A stretch of DNA of 64,000 bases from an uncultured Tolumonas sp. (lineage in GTDB: Bacteria > Pseudomonadota > Gammaproteobacteria > Enterobacterales > Aeromonadaceae): assembly GCF_963556105.2 (NCBI RefSeq), contig NZ_OY829944.1, positions 2,205,501-2,269,500 on the forward strand, read 5' to 3'. Under the pieces are notes generated by a model that saw nothing but the letters and a program-made list of their open reading frames with translations, was not told the origin of the DNA and ran no database searches. Shown piece after piece: positions 8,115-20,376 of the stretch. Numbering within the stretch: the stretch's first letter is position 1; each line of letters begins with the position of its first letter. A program made the translations under genes and the position numbers.

Positions 8115-9737
8115 TTAACGCAGCGCAGTCTGAGAAGGTATTTTAGAATGAGAAATAAAAGGATCCTGCGGTAATTTATAGTAATCGATCCGACTCGGGG
8201 TGAAGTTGGTGACATAGGCGGGCGGAGCCAGCTGTTCTGAAATAAAGTGATATTTCGGCACAACCTCACGGCTACGGATCCCACTCCATTCAGCAAATAA
8301 TGACATAAAATCGTTAGCTGAACGCACTGCCTTAACTACCCGATGGCGAGTTTCTTCACTGGAGGTAATAAACATCGGCACTTGATAGTTTTGTCGAAAC
8401 TGGTCGTTATGTGACAAATATTCAGACTTTGAACCACGCTCTTTAAAAGCTAAACCATGATCGGAAAAATAGATCATCGAAAAACTTTTGCCACTGTCTT
8501 GCAGCTGTTGGTGCAGTGAGGCTAGGAAATTATCCGTCTGCGTAATGCTGTACAGGTAACAAGAGACCTCCTTGTTATCAACAAACGTTTCATATTTATT
8601 GTGTGTACGTTCGCAAGCTTTCGGATGAGACCCCATCAGATGATAAACAATTAGCTTCGGCGCTGCCGAGTTTTCGTTCAACGCAGCATCAGTAAATTTC
8701 AAAAGATCCATATCCTGAGTATCTTGAGAAATGAAATTACCGTTTTTCAGGAACTGAACGTTATCTGCCCGCTTAGCGATGCTAGCAATTGCAGTATCGT
8801 AATGCCCCAGTTGTCCTTGGTTAGAGAACCAGTAGGTGTGAAATCCAGCCCGTTTCGCCAGTGTCACGATATTGTTCTGATACTGTGGTTGCTCGTCCTT
8901 ACCCACTAGTGTCAACGTAAGCCCTAAAGATTGCTGGGTTGATGAAGCCGCAGACAGATAATTCTGGAACAATACGCCATTTGCATGGCTCATGAATGGC
9001 GTGTTATCCCAATGACCACCAAACGCTCCCAAGGCATCACGCCGCGCACTTTCACCGATAACGACGACATACACCTGATGCGTAGGTTTTGCTGCAACTA
9101 CATGCCAGTTGTCCTGCAAAGTAGCCAGTTCCTGCAAACGCTGGTGTTCTGCATTCACGGTCATGTTAATTAAAGTCAGGTCTTTTACAAAACTGAATAC
9201 CGGATAGCTGATATTCAACAAAGAAAATGTGCCTTCGGTATAAAAAACATTCAACGGTGCGACTAGCGAAATAGATAAGAATACCGTTAGCAACGAAGAG
9301 TGATGACCCGACCAACGTGGGAAAACCCGAGCCGGGCTTTGTAGCACCAGCGTAGCAAACCCTAGAATGCCTAAGGAAACCAGATAGTACCAAAGAGGGA
9401 AAACGCGCAATATCTCGCCAGCCTCTTCAGGATTCGAGGAATAAAGCGAAAGAATGCTATTGAAGTTCGGGGCTCCGTAAGTACGACCAAACGGAAAATA
9501 GCCGGCAGCCAGCAAAGAGCTGACAATCAGCATATATTTAAATGCTCGCCGAGACAGTCTTTCCAGCAAACACAAAAAGCAAAAAAAGCCCACCGCATCG
9601 AGCGCGTGCAATTCATAGCCAAGCGAGATATTAATCAGCAAAGCCAACAGAAATAAAATTCCTGAGTTCCAGCTCAAAAATCCCTGCACACGGGAATATG
9701 AGACAGCCTGTCGTAACGTTAAATTTATAAAATTCAT
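8115..9737 (-). CDS. Phosphoethanolamine transferase (EptA/OpgE-type)
   Basis: A 540-residue inner-membrane enzyme. The first 190 residues hold about five membrane segments; the rest is a periplasmic sulfatase-fold domain. VVVIGESARRDALGAFGG carries the metal-binding Glu, SSTQQS the likely Thr nucleophile, and SDHGLAF with LSHNDQ further metal ligands. Such enzymes move phosphoethanolamine from phosphatidylethanolamine onto lipid A, core LPS or osmoregulated glucans; which acceptor is used here cannot be read from the sequence. It is monocistronic. Confidence 0.85.
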   Translation of the reverse strand: MNFINLTLRQAVSYSRVQGFLSWNSGILFLLALLINISLGYELHALDAVGFFCFLCLLERLSRRAFKYMLIVSSLLAAGYFPFGRTYGAPNFNSILSLYSSNPEEAGEILRVFPLWYYLVSLGILGFATLVLQSPARVFPRWSGHHSSLLTVFLSISLVAPLNVFYTEGTFSLLNISYPVFSFVKDLTLINMTVNAEHQRLQELATLQDNWHVVAAKPTHQVYVVVIGESARRDALGAFGGHWDNTPFMSHANGVLFQNYLSAASSTQQSLGLTLTLVGKDEQPQYQNNIVTLAKRAGFHTYWFSNQGQLGHYDTAIASIAKRADNVQFLKNGNFISQDTQDMDLLKFTDAALNENSAAPKLIVYHLMGSHPKACERTHNKYETFVDNKEVSCYLYSITQTDNFLASLHQQLQDSGKSFSMIYFSDHGLAFKERGSKSEYLSHNDQFRQNYQVPMFITSSEETRHRVVKAVRSANDFMSLFAEWSGIRSREVVPKYHFISEQLAPPAYVTNFTPSRIDYYKLPQDPFISHSKIPSQTALR

Positions 9738-12056
<2,319 letters not shown>

Positions 12057-12060
<4 letters not shown>

Positions 12061-12329
12061 ACAATAAACGATGGCAACAAGATGTAGATCGAGACAGTAA
12101 ACGGTTTAAAGAAGCAGAACGAGGCCGTCGTTCCATTTTAGTTCATACGATATTTTTGGGCAGTTTGTCGGTGTTGTTTCTCGTTCCGTTATTAGTAGGT
12201 GCTTATTTAGGTAGCTGGATTGATAGCCAAGGCGAAGGTTACACCGTCAGATGGACGGTCAACCTGATCATTCTTGGCATCGCGGTTGGGGTGTTCAATG
12301 TTTATTTCTTTATCAGGAAGTATTGGTAA
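12057..12329 (+). CDS. atpQ: N-type ATPase accessory membrane protein AtpQ (AtpI/AtpZ-like)
   Basis: A 90-residue protein with a charged N-terminus ([14 protein letters not shown]) and two membrane segments. [12 protein letters not shown] is the AtpI/AtpZ family motif. The ATG at 12057 overlaps the epsilon stop as ATGA; the GTG nine bases earlier is less likely. In other N-ATPase operons an atpR gene follows; here the stop overlaps the subunit a start by one base, so atpR is absent. Confidence 0.8.
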
Positions 12330-13036
12330 TGAACGGAGAAATGATCATTTTCAGTCTGGGTATCTTTCATATCACCTCAACAGTGGTGACGACTTGGGGC
12401 CTCTTACTGTTTTTCGCACTGAGTTGTTGGCTAGCAACGAGACATCTGTCTGTCAATGAACCCGGTTTAATACAAACAGCACTGGAAGGTATTATTCAGT
12501 CTATTGAAACTGCCATCGACGAAGTGTTACCAAGCAAAGCTACTTTGTTATTGCCATTTATTGGCACTCTCTGGTTATTCATTGCAGCGGCCAACCTAAC
12601 AGGCCTCATTCCTGAACTGCATTCGCCAACCGGTGATCTATCAACTACTGCTGCACTGGCAATTTTAGTTTTTCTTTCTGTGCATTGGTACGGCATTCGC
12701 ACCTCTGGTCTGAAACGGTATCTTGCACATTACCTAACTCCCAGCCCCATATTATTACCCTTCCATCTGCTGGGAGAATTATCACGCACAATTGCGCTGG
12801 CTATGCGTCTCTTCGGCAACATTATGAGCTTAGAAATGGCGGCATTATTGGTGTTGATGGTTGCTGGGCTGTTGGTGCCCGTTCCTGTTCTGATGCTGCA
12901 TATCGTCGAAGCTCTGGTTCAGGCTTATATCTTCGGCACGCTAGCGCTGATTTATATCGCTGGTGGCATGCAATCCCACGAAACTGACGCTATTCAGGAA
13001 GCATCACCACCAAACAATAAAGGAGATAAAACATGA
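12329..13036 (+). CDS. atpB: N-type F1Fo ATPase subunit a
   Basis: A 235-residue integral membrane protein forming the ion half-channels. The start at 12329 overlaps the AtpQ stop (TAATG); the longer frame to 12251 would lie inside AtpQ. The essential Arg160 is present in ALAMRLFGN, and the preceding LLGELSRTI and the last helix [22 protein letters not shown] match the family. The gene overlaps atpE as ATGA. Confidence 0.9.
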   Translation: MNGEMIIFSLGIFHITSTVVTTWGLLLFFALSCWLATRHLSVNEPGLIQTALEGIIQSIETAIDEVLPSKATLLLPFIGTLWLFIAAANLTGLIPELHSPTGDLSTTAALAILVFLSVHWYGIRTSGLKRYLAHYLTPSPILLPFHLLGELSRTIALAMRLFGNIMSLEMAALLVLMVAGLLVPVPVLMLHIVEALVQAYIFGTLALIYIAGGMQSHETDAIQEASPPNNKGDKT

Positions 13037-13299
13037 GTGACATGCATTTATTTGTGCTGATCTCGACAGTTGCTGCGGCACTGGCTATCGCAATTGGCAT
13101 CATCTTTCCCGCTATTGCCATGGGCCGGGCAATTACACAAGCGTTGGAAGCGTTAGCTCGCCAGCCGGAAGCAGAAAAATCAATCAGCCGAACGCTGTTT
13201 ATTGGTCTTGCCATGATTGAGTCGCTGGCAATTTATGTACTGGTTATTGTGCTGATCATTCTGTTCCGTAACCCACTGCTTGAATACCTGTTGAAATAG
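13033..13299 (+). CDS. atpE: N-type F1Fo ATPase subunit c, with altered Na+ site
   Basis: An 88-residue hairpin of two membrane helices joined by the polar loop ARQPEA. The ion-carrying Glu63 with Ser64 and Tyr68 (ESLAIY) aligns with the Na+ motif ESTGIY of Ilyobacter. In helix 1 the usual GPGxGQG/GPAxGEG becomes FPAIAMG: the Gln/Glu ligand is Met30. The Thr after Ser is Leu65. Two ligand positions of the Na+ site are therefore lost. AGGAG lies just upstream of the ATG. Confidence 0.9.
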   Translation: MSDMHLFVLISTVAAALAIAIGIIFPAIAMGRAITQALEALARQPEAEKSISRTLFIGLAMIESLAIYVLVIVLIILFRNPLLEYLLK

Positions 13300-13308
13300 G
13301 AGGTAGTC

Positions 13309-14055
13309 ATGGCATTTGACTGGTCGACCTTTGTTCTTGAAATTATCAACTTCTTAGCATTGGTATGGATATTAAAACGATTTCTCTATCAGCCAGTATT
13401 AACCACGTTGGCTGAACGTCGCGCCGGAGTGGAGCGTACATTGCGTGAAGCGCAGGGAAAAGAGAACAGCGCGTCAGCATTGAAAACGCAATATGAAAGC
13501 CGCCTTGCCGATTGGGAACAAGAAAAAACGACAGCCCGAGCCCTCTTTGCCACCGAAATAGCAGCAGAGCGTCAGCGACAAATGGAATCGCTCAATAAAG
13601 AACTACTTGTAGAACGGGAACGAAATGTAGCTCAAGAAACCCATCGACAGGAAGTTTTGAGACAAGAGTTAGCCGCCGAATGCAATTTGCAAGCACGTCA
13701 ATTCGCCAGCAAACTCTTAGCTAAACTGGCCAGCCCTGAACTGGAGGCCCGTCTTATTGAACTCTTTATTGAAGAGATCAAAGTAATACCAGCAGAGCAA
13801 TCTAGGCTGATTCAGATTGGCTTGGATGGCCATGGAAATGGCGTAGTTACAAGCGCTTACCCTCTATCTGTTGCGCAAAGAAAACAGATCAGCACAGTCA
13901 TTGATGATCAACTTGAACTCCATAGTCAGCTCGAATATATACAAGATGCAAATTTGCTGGCGGGCTTAAGAATCTCTCTCGGCGCATGGCAGCTAGATTT
14001 AAGTCTTGCTGGAGAATTGAGCGTTTATGCGGAGGCATCTGGCTTTGGACAGTGA
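13309..14055 (+). CDS. atpF: N-type F1Fo ATPase subunit b, extended (b/delta-like)
   Basis: A 248-residue peripheral stalk protein. One N-terminal membrane helix (residues about 8-28) is followed by a long charged coiled coil (about 40-150). The C-terminal 100 residues resemble the delta-like extension of alternate b subunits. No separate delta gene is present, as in other N-ATPase operons. AGGAGG precedes the ATG. Confidence 0.88.
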   Translation: MAFDWSTFVLEIINFLALVWILKRFLYQPVLTTLAERRAGVERTLREAQGKENSASALKTQYESRLADWEQEKTTARALFATEIAAERQRQMESLNKELLVERERNVAQETHRQEVLRQELAAECNLQARQFASKLLAKLASPELEARLIELFIEEIKVIPAEQSRLIQIGLDGHGNGVVTSAYPLSVAQRKQISTVIDDQLELHSQLEYIQDANLLAGLRISLGAWQLDLSLAGELSVYAEASGFGQ

Positions 14056-15544
14056 TTTGTCAGGCCTGAATGCAGGCCTCAATAGACATCAGCAATTTGA
14101 TATATATCGTCCGCAACTACGGATCAGTGAGATTGGTAAAGTTGCTGCGATTGGTGATGGTATTGTCTGGGTTGAAGGGTTACCTTCAGCGGCCATGGAT
14201 GAAATTCTGCGCTTCGAAAACGGAAGTGAAGCACAAGTATTCTATTTAGGCCGAAAACGTATCGGCGCCATATTACTCAGTCAGAACGATAGTTTAGTTG
14301 CGGGAACATCCGCTCATCTGACTGGGCATCGGCTGGATATTGGTGTGGGTAATGATTTTCTCGGTCGAGTTGTTGATCCGCTAGGGCGCCCTTTAGATGG
14401 CAGAGCACCGCCTCTATTTAGTCGTCGCCGTTTATTAGAGGTTTCTTCACCGCCGATCCCAGCCAGAGATTTTGTTGCACGACCATTACTCAGTGGTATC
14501 AAAATGGTAGATACCATGATCCCTATTGGTAAAGGGCAACGGCAGCTGATTATTGGTGATGCCGGAACAGGAAAAAGCTCGCTGGCAATCGATACCATCA
14601 TTGCGCAAAAAGGGCGTAATGTACTCTGCGTTTATGTATTAATCAGCCAAAAGCGCTCATCCGTTGTCGCCACCATAGAGACTTTACGACAGGCTGGAGT
14701 GCTTGATATTACTTGCGTAGTCGTAGCTGAAGCCACTACAACCCCAGGGCTTAAATTTCTTGCCCCTTTTGCGGGATGCACGCTGGCTGAGGAATGGATG
14801 TGGTCTGGTCGGGATGTACTGATCGTTTATGATGATCTGACCACACATGCACGGGCTTACCGAGAGTTATCCTTACTGCTAAGACGGCCTCCGGGCCGAG
14901 AAGCATATCCTGGGGATATTTTTTATCTTCATTCTCGCTTGTTGGAACGTTCAACTGCCCTCGCCTCACATTTTGGTGGCGGCAGCATGACCGCGCTCCC
15001 TATAGTGGAAACCGAACAAGGAGAAATAGCCGCTTACATTCCAACCAATTTAATTTCGATCACGGATGGTCAGATATATCTCGACACCTCATTGTATGCG
15101 CGAGGCTTTCTGCCCGCGATTGACATTACCCGCTCCGTCTCACGCATTGGCGGTAAGGCTCAATTACCCGTGATTAAAGTCGAAGCAGGCCGAATGAAAT
15201 TGGATTACCTGCAATTTCTGGAACTCGAAGTATTCACACGTTTTGGTGCCCGCCTGGAAGCGGGTGTGGAAGTAAAAATCCGGCGTGGGCGGCTATTAAG
15301 AGAATTGCTTAAACAAGAGCGCTTGTCGCCGCTATCCCCAGAGCAGCACATGGCTTGGCTTGTTGCCTATAACGAAGGTTTTTTAGATCACTTTGATACC
15401 AGCAAGATAACCACTGTATTCGCACAACTCTTACAGAAAGTTGCAGAAAACAGCCCTGAATTGCAGGAAACCCGTGATAGTTGGCGCAGGCTCATTGAAA
15501 GCTGGATGCTGGAAATAAATCATGAGCCGCCGACGGGAAATTAA
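14027..15544 (+). CDS. atpA: N-type F1Fo ATPase subunit alpha
   Basis: A 505-residue non-catalytic nucleotide-binding subunit. The P-loop reads GDAGTGKSS, where the family usually has [26 protein letters not shown] and the arginine-finger region [13 protein letters not shown] are conserved. The ATG at 14027 overlaps atpF by 29 bases; a TTG at 14045, nine bases after GGAGG, is an alternative start. The C-terminus overlaps atpG by 23 bases, so the operon is tightly coupled. Confidence 0.9.
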   Translation: MRRHLALDSDLSGLNAGLNRHQQFDIYRPQLRISEIGKVAAIGDGIVWVEGLPSAAMDEILRFENGSEAQVFYLGRKRIGAILLSQNDSLVAGTSAHLTGHRLDIGVGNDFLGRVVDPLGRPLDGRAPPLFSRRRLLEVSSPPIPARDFVARPLLSGIKMVDTMIPIGKGQRQLIIGDAGTGKSSLAIDTIIAQKGRNVLCVYVLISQKRSSVVATIETLRQAGVLDITCVVVAEATTTPGLKFLAPFAGCTLAEEWMWSGRDVLIVYDDLTTHARAYRELSLLLRRPPGREAYPGDIFYLHSRLLERSTALASHFGGGSMTALPIVETEQGEIAAYIPTNLISITDGQIYLDTSLYARGFLPAIDITRSVSRIGGKAQLPVIKVEAGRMKLDYLQFLELEVFTRFGARLEAGVEVKIRRGRLLRELLKQERLSPLSPEQHMAWLVAYNEGFLDHFDTSKITTVFAQLLQKVAENSPELQETRDSWRRLIESWMLEINHEPPTGN

Positions 15545-16370
15545 TAAAAAGCTTGATGCATTATCTGACATTGCGGGGATCATGTCCGCGATGAAAGGGT
15601 TAGCCCTCATGGAAATACGCATACTGATGGATTTTATTATCTGCCAGCAACGTATGGTAACCAGTATTGAACAAACAGCGGCTGAATTTTTTGCCACGCA
15701 CAGAACACTGGCGAATAGTCCAACCGTAGAGCGAATGATCTATATCGTCATCGGTTCAGAACAAAGTTTTTGCGGCGATTTTAATGAGACATTGCTGGTC
15801 GAAATGAACACTATCTCTTTGCAACAGACCAAGCCCGTCTCCTGGCTCATCGTCGGGCGACGATTGGCTAATCGAATAGACGAACATGATCCAACAATAA
15901 GTCTTCTACCGGGCGCAATTGTTAGCGATGAAATACCCAATGTCCTGTTACAGCTAACTCAGCAATTAAACTCATTGCTCGCTCAGGAACAAATACCAAG
16001 TTGCGGGATTTCAGTGCTCTATCACTGCGATACATCCGATATTATCCGTTCACGTCACCTGCTGCCGCTAAGCAATTTACCGGAGCCAGTAAAGATGAAG
16101 GCATATCCTGCAGAGTTAAATATTTTGCCGGAAGAACTCCTACAAAGCCTAACAGATCATTATCTTTATGCAGTGCTCAATGAGGTACTCTACAGTTCAC
16201 TGATGGCTGAAAATCGCCAACGCCAAATTCATATGGATCGTGCATTACAACGATTGGATGAAGACAAGCTGCGTCTCAAATTTGCTTATAACACCCAACG
16301 ACAGGAAGATATTACAGAAGAGATTGAAACGATCTTATTATCAAGTGACATGGCAACAATCATCAAATAG
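15522..16370 (+). CDS. atpG: N-type F1Fo ATPase subunit gamma
   Basis: A 282-residue central rotor shaft. It begins [28 protein letters not shown], the N-terminal helix of gamma, and ends with a helix carrying [18 protein letters not shown], the C-terminal partner of the coiled coil. The Rossmann-like core contains [13 protein letters not shown]. It is the last gene of the operon; no strong terminator is visible in the 120 bases that follow. Confidence 0.88.
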   Translation: MSRRREINKKLDALSDIAGIMSAMKGLALMEIRILMDFIICQQRMVTSIEQTAAEFFATHRTLANSPTVERMIYIVIGSEQSFCGDFNETLLVEMNTISLQQTKPVSWLIVGRRLANRIDEHDPTISLLPGAIVSDEIPNVLLQLTQQLNSLLAQEQIPSCGISVLYHCDTSDIIRSRHLLPLSNLPEPVKMKAYPAELNILPEELLQSLTDHYLYAVLNEVLYSSLMAENRQRQIHMDRALQRLDEDKLRLKFAYNTQRQEDITEEIETILLSSDMATIIK

Positions 16371-16489
16371 TTTTTTCAAAAATGTTTTGTAAATCAAGAT
16401 AAAACAGGTCTAAATACCCTCCGACCACATATACTCGAATAACATATAACTTGCTTCATATAATCAATAACAGCTGATATGGATATAAT

Positions 16490-19021
16490 ATGAGACTGCT
16501 AACGATTGCTGTTCTTACACTGTTTTGTTTGTATAACAATTATCTTGAAGCATCTGAGTATCACCCAGATCCATATTCTGTACAGCGATGGGAGCAAGGA
16601 TATCGTTACCCAAATGCAGGCTGGATTGTGGTTCATATTGAAGGTGAACCTTATGAGCGAGGCATACAACATGGTCGGCTTTTAGCACCGGAAATAGCTC
16701 GTTACACCCAAGCACTTGCCTCATTTACCGACCCTAAATCACCAGTCAAAGCGTGGAAAACCACACGTAATCTGGTTAAAAGGTTCTTCCTGCATGGTTT
16801 CAATCAAGAACAATTAGATGAAATGAAAGGCATTGCTGATGGTGCCAGTGCCGCAGGAGCAAGGTTTAATCGCCGACCGCTCGACATAATTGATATTGCA
16901 GCACTTAATCTCGCTAATGAACTACATACTTTTGATACTGCAATAACAGCAACACCCTCAACATTAACAACTCAACACCATCTTTCCACACAATTTACAG
17001 CACTAAATTCAAGTAGTAGAAAAGCCTTTCAAGGCCCAGTGCGATGTAATGCATTTGCCGCGGTTGGCCCGGCAACTAAAGATGGAAAAATAGTTTTTGG
17101 GCACCTCACTATGTTTGCGTTATATCCCGCCAATTTTTATAACGTATGGTTGGATATAAAACCCAGTAAAGGCCACCGGTTTGTTATGCAAACGACGCCT
17201 GGCAATATACAAAGCGGCATGGATTACTCTATTAATGATGCCGGTATCTTGATGAGTGAAACCACCGTAGAACAAACTGGCTTTAATCCAAAAGGGATCC
17301 CTTTAGCAGCCAGAACACGTGAAGCCGAACAATATGCAGAAACTATTGAACAAGCGGCAGATATTTTACGAAAAAATAATAACGGATTATCGAGCACAGA
17401 ATGGATATTAGCGGATATCCATAAAAATGAAATTGCATTACTAGAGCTTGGTACTCACCGAAGTAAATTATACCGCAGTAGCCAAAAGGAATGGATTGCG
17501 GGCGCTGAAGGATTCTATTGGAGCAACAATAACACCAAAGACAGAGATATTCGTTTAGAAACTGTTCCTAGTGCAATCGCCAGACCTTCATCGATCGCAG
17601 CCTTTAGAACCGATCCCAGAGATGCCATTTGGTTACGTATGTACGATCAACATAAAGGCCAAATTGATGGCGAATTTGCAAAAAAACTCCTGACAACACC
17701 TGAAATTGTTTTATCAACTTCCGTCGATGCAAAATACACCACCTCTGATTTAGCGACTCGCTTACAAACTTGGGCAACGTATGGGCCTCCGTTGGGTGTC
17801 GTCCGATATCCTTCAACAAAAGAACAGCAAGATTTCCCTGCGATTAAGCCATTAATCAGCAACCCTTGGCAAATCCTGAACTCTGAACCGCCAGCAAAAA
17901 ATAACCCGCACAAGCTAGCCGCGGTGGACCTTCACAACCCGAATAATTCGGTTATGTCTTCGCCCGTGAAAAACAAAGTCGTTTCCGATACGCAGCCAGC
18001 ATGGCGTGGAACGTTGTTACCTCAATCAGACGCAGATATCTGGCTAACGACGGCATTTGCCAACCTCGAACGAATTGTGGCCTATGAAAAAGCATTACAG
18101 AAGCAAAACAAGAATCAGCAATTAAAACCAGCAGATCGCGATTTGATTATTAATAAGTTATTTTACTATCGCTCCATGTATGAACTTGCAGCCCGAGCTG
18201 GTAATGATTTCCCGCTTAATAGCACAAAAATCAATCTCAGAAATGCTAAATGGTATGACATTGTAACTGGTAAAGGTGTTTTACTGTTGTATGCCTTACG
18301 CAGTCAGTTAGGAAATGATGAATTTGATGTATTAATGGATAAATTTGGCACAAAAAATTCGCTTCATGAAATCAGTGCAACTCAATTTCAGAATTTTTTA
18401 CAAAGCCAAACTCGAAAAGATCTTTCTGAATTTTTCAATTTGTGGCTAAACAACACCGACATTCCACAAATAAAAATGACTAATACCGACACAGAAAATG
18501 TGTTGACTGCACCACCATATACAATTTTTTCATTTGATGCGGAAATTGAAAATACCATTATTGTTTTTGGAACAAAAGATGAAGAGTTAGCAAATCGAGA
18601 GGCGGCTAATGTTCTTCAACAGGCATTGAAGCGGCGCAAACACAATATCGCACCACCGATAAAGGCTGATACTGAACTCAGCGAAAATGATATTAAATCG
18701 AATCACTTGATATTAATAGGTCGGCCAGATAGCAATCTTCTGATAAACAAGTTAAAAAACAATTTTCCTATAAATTTTGGACTACGATCATTCCAAGCTC
18801 GCGATAAAATTTATGCTCACCCAGAAAGCGGGATAATATTTTCTTTTGAAAACCCTGATAATGCTCGTTTTTCGATTGTTGTTGTGTCCGGTCTAAGTGC
18901 TCTTACAACGCTAAACATTACACAACCATTTGGTGAAGGAACATTGCCGAATGCGCGAGCAGTGATAATTCCATTTAATCGGGAAATTCTGGGATTGAGC
19001 AATTATTTAAACAAATTGTAA
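16490..19021 (+). CDS. Secreted C45-family (phospholipase B-like) hydrolase with M1-peptidase-like C-terminal region
   Basis: An 843-residue protein with a signal peptide (cleavage near residue 21). Residues about 30-440 are a C45 autoproteolytic acyltransferase/phospholipase B-like domain; Cys186 in VRCNAFAAVG would become the N-terminal nucleophile after self-cleavage. Residues about 530-665 resemble the C-terminal half of M1 aminopeptidases (GKGVLLLYALRSQLG, then RKDLSEFFNLWLNNTDIP) but no HEXXH zinc site exists. Residues about 680-843 are unassigned. The gene stands alone between the ATPase operon and an Lrp regulator. The substrate is unknown; an amide or ester bond is likely. Confidence 0.75.
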   Translation: MRLLTIAVLTLFCLYNNYLEASEYHPDPYSVQRWEQGYRYPNAGWIVVHIEGEPYERGIQHGRLLAPEIARYTQALASFTDPKSPVKAWKTTRNLVKRFFLHGFNQEQLDEMKGIADGASAAGARFNRRPLDIIDIAALNLANELHTFDTAITATPSTLTTQHHLSTQFTALNSSSRKAFQGPVRCNAFAAVGPATKDGKIVFGHLTMFALYPANFYNVWLDIKPSKGHRFVMQTTPGNIQSGMDYSINDAGILMSETTVEQTGFNPKGIPLAARTREAEQYAETIEQAADILRKNNNGLSSTEWILADIHKNEIALLELGTHRSKLYRSSQKEWIAGAEGFYWSNNNTKDRDIRLETVPSAIARPSSIAAFRTDPRDAIWLRMYDQHKGQIDGEFAKKLLTTPEIVLSTSVDAKYTTSDLATRLQTWATYGPPLGVVRYPSTKEQQDFPAIKPLISNPWQILNSEPPAKNNPHKLAAVDLHNPNNSVMSSPVKNKVVSDTQPAWRGTLLPQSDADIWLTTAFANLERIVAYEKALQKQNKNQQLKPADRDLIINKLFYYRSMYELAARAGNDFPLNSTKINLRNAKWYDIVTGKGVLLLYALRSQLGNDEFDVLMDKFGTKNSLHEISATQFQNFLQSQTRKDLSEFFNLWLNNTDIPQIKMTNTDTENVLTAPPYTIFSFDAEIENTIIVFGTKDEELANREAANVLQQALKRRKHNIAPPIKADTELSENDIKSNHLILIGRPDSNLLINKLKNNFPINFGLRSFQARDKIYAHPESGIIFSFENPDNARFSIVVVSGLSALTTLNITQPFGEGTLPNARAVIIPFNREILGLSNYLNKL

Positions 19022-19093
19022 TTCTTAACACTTAAATTCATGTTCTGATTTTTGAGCAAACTTGGCCAAGTGAACCCAATACCTTCCCACTAT

Positions 19094-19546
19094 TCACAGT
19101 GGCAGCGGTCGATCCTGCACGACATTTTTCATTACCAACGTAGAAGTGAGACGCTGAACACTCGGCAACGCAGAAAGTTGCTCATCGTATAGCAGTTGAA
19201 ACGCTGACAGATCACGGGAGACAACATGAAGCAAATAGTCTGGATCACCGAACAGACGTTGTGCCTGAATAATTTGTGGTACGTCTTTAACGGCTGTTTC
19301 AAACGCTTCAACAGCCTGTCGATCTCCTTCACGAAGCGTAACAAAAACAAGCGCTGAAAAACTAAAACCCAGATTAGCCGGATCAAGCTGTGCTCTGTAA
19401 CCGCGGATCACACCCGATTGTTCCAGAGCTCTAACCCGTCGATGACAGGGTGACAAACTGAGCCCAATGCGATCAGCCAAGTCAGTAACTGAAAGTCGTC
19501 CATCAGATTGAAGTTCAGCAAGGATCTTGCGATCAATGTTATCCAT
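19094..19546 (-). CDS. Lrp/AsnC-family transcriptional regulator
   Basis: A 150-residue regulator. The N-terminal HTH spans residues about 5-60 (DRKILAELQSDGRLSVTDLADRIGLS, then CHRRVRALEQSGVI) and the RAM/ligand domain about 65-145, with GDPDYLLHVVSRD as the effector loop. It is divergent from a LysE-type exporter gene and probably controls it in response to an amino acid, the usual arrangement. Confidence 0.9.
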   Translation of the reverse strand: MDNIDRKILAELQSDGRLSVTDLADRIGLSLSPCHRRVRALEQSGVIRGYRAQLDPANLGFSFSALVFVTLREGDRQAVEAFETAVKDVPQIIQAQRLFGDPDYLLHVVSRDLSAFQLLYDEQLSALPSVQRLTSTLVMKNVVQDRPLPL

Positions 19547-19686
19547 TTAGAAAATCCTTCTAATCTAATCTATTTTATAGCAAGCATTTGAGAGCACATT
19601 CTAATGCCTTAGGAATATTATTTCCAATATTGGCTGAGGATTGGAATTTCCTTCTTCATAGAAAAAGAGTAGCAAGAGGTAAAGAT

Positions 19687-20301
19687 ATGGCGATCGGCTT
19701 ATTCGCTGCATTCTGGGCAGTTTCCATTCTGTTTGTGATCACCCCTGGCATGGATTGGGCTTATGCAATTTCAGCAGGTATGCAAGGACGAGTGGTGATA
19801 CCTGCGGTATCTGGATTATTGCTGGGGCATTTTGTAGCGATCATGCTTGTTGCTGCAGGGATCGGTGCTTTGGTGGCAAGCAACCCCGTTGCACTTACTG
19901 TCTTAACCGTGATCGGGGCAACCTATTTATTGTGGCTTGGCTTCAACATGTTTACTCATCCATCTGTGCCAAACGCCGGCCAGGTTCAGGAAAGTAACTC
20001 CTGGCGTCATTGGACAATCAAAGGCGCTTGTGTGAGCGGGTTGAATCCCAAAGTATTCCTGTTATTTCTTGCATTATTACCACAATTTACCGACCCAACA
20101 GGTTCATGGTCTATTCCAGTTCAAATTATCGCATTAGGTGTAATGCATATATTAAGCTGTGGTACGGTCTATTTTTTAGTTGGTTTTTGTGCTCAGACGG
20201 TATTACGCACACGCCCAAAAGCCGCACAATATGTCAGTCAAATATCCGGATTAGCAATGATAGTGATCGCGTTACTGTTGTTGGTAGAACAACTTTTTTA
20301 A
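19687..20301 (+). CDS. LysE/RhtB-family amino acid exporter
   Basis: A 204-residue inner-membrane exporter with about six hydrophobic segments. The frame is open from 19588, but the ATG at 19687 has AGAGG six bases upstream and gives the standard N-terminus (MAIGLFAAFWAVSILFVITPG), containing the TPGxD motif. GLNPKVFLLFLALLPQF is the conserved second-half motif. It faces the Lrp/AsnC regulator gene across a 140-base gap. The amino acid exported is not known. Confidence 0.88.
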   Translation: MAIGLFAAFWAVSILFVITPGMDWAYAISAGMQGRVVIPAVSGLLLGHFVAIMLVAAGIGALVASNPVALTVLTVIGATYLLWLGFNMFTHPSVPNAGQVQESNSWRHWTIKGACVSGLNPKVFLLFLALLPQFTDPTGSWSIPVQIIALGVMHILSCGTVYFLVGFCAQTVLRTRPKAAQYVSQISGLAMIVIALLLLVEQLF

Positions 20302-20330
20302 TAGTCGCTGAACCACTATTTTTGTGCATT

Positions 20331-20364
20331 CAATAGGGGAAACACTTAAATGTTTCCCCTATTG
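20331..20364. terminator. Strong convergent hairpin
   Basis: A perfect 14-base stem (20331-20344 with 20351-20364) with a 6-base loop lies between the convergent exporter gene and the hypothetical membrane protein gene. There is no long T run on either side, so a bidirectional terminator is likely but not certain. Confidence 0.6.
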
Positions 20365-20376
20365 GGGATAGAGATT

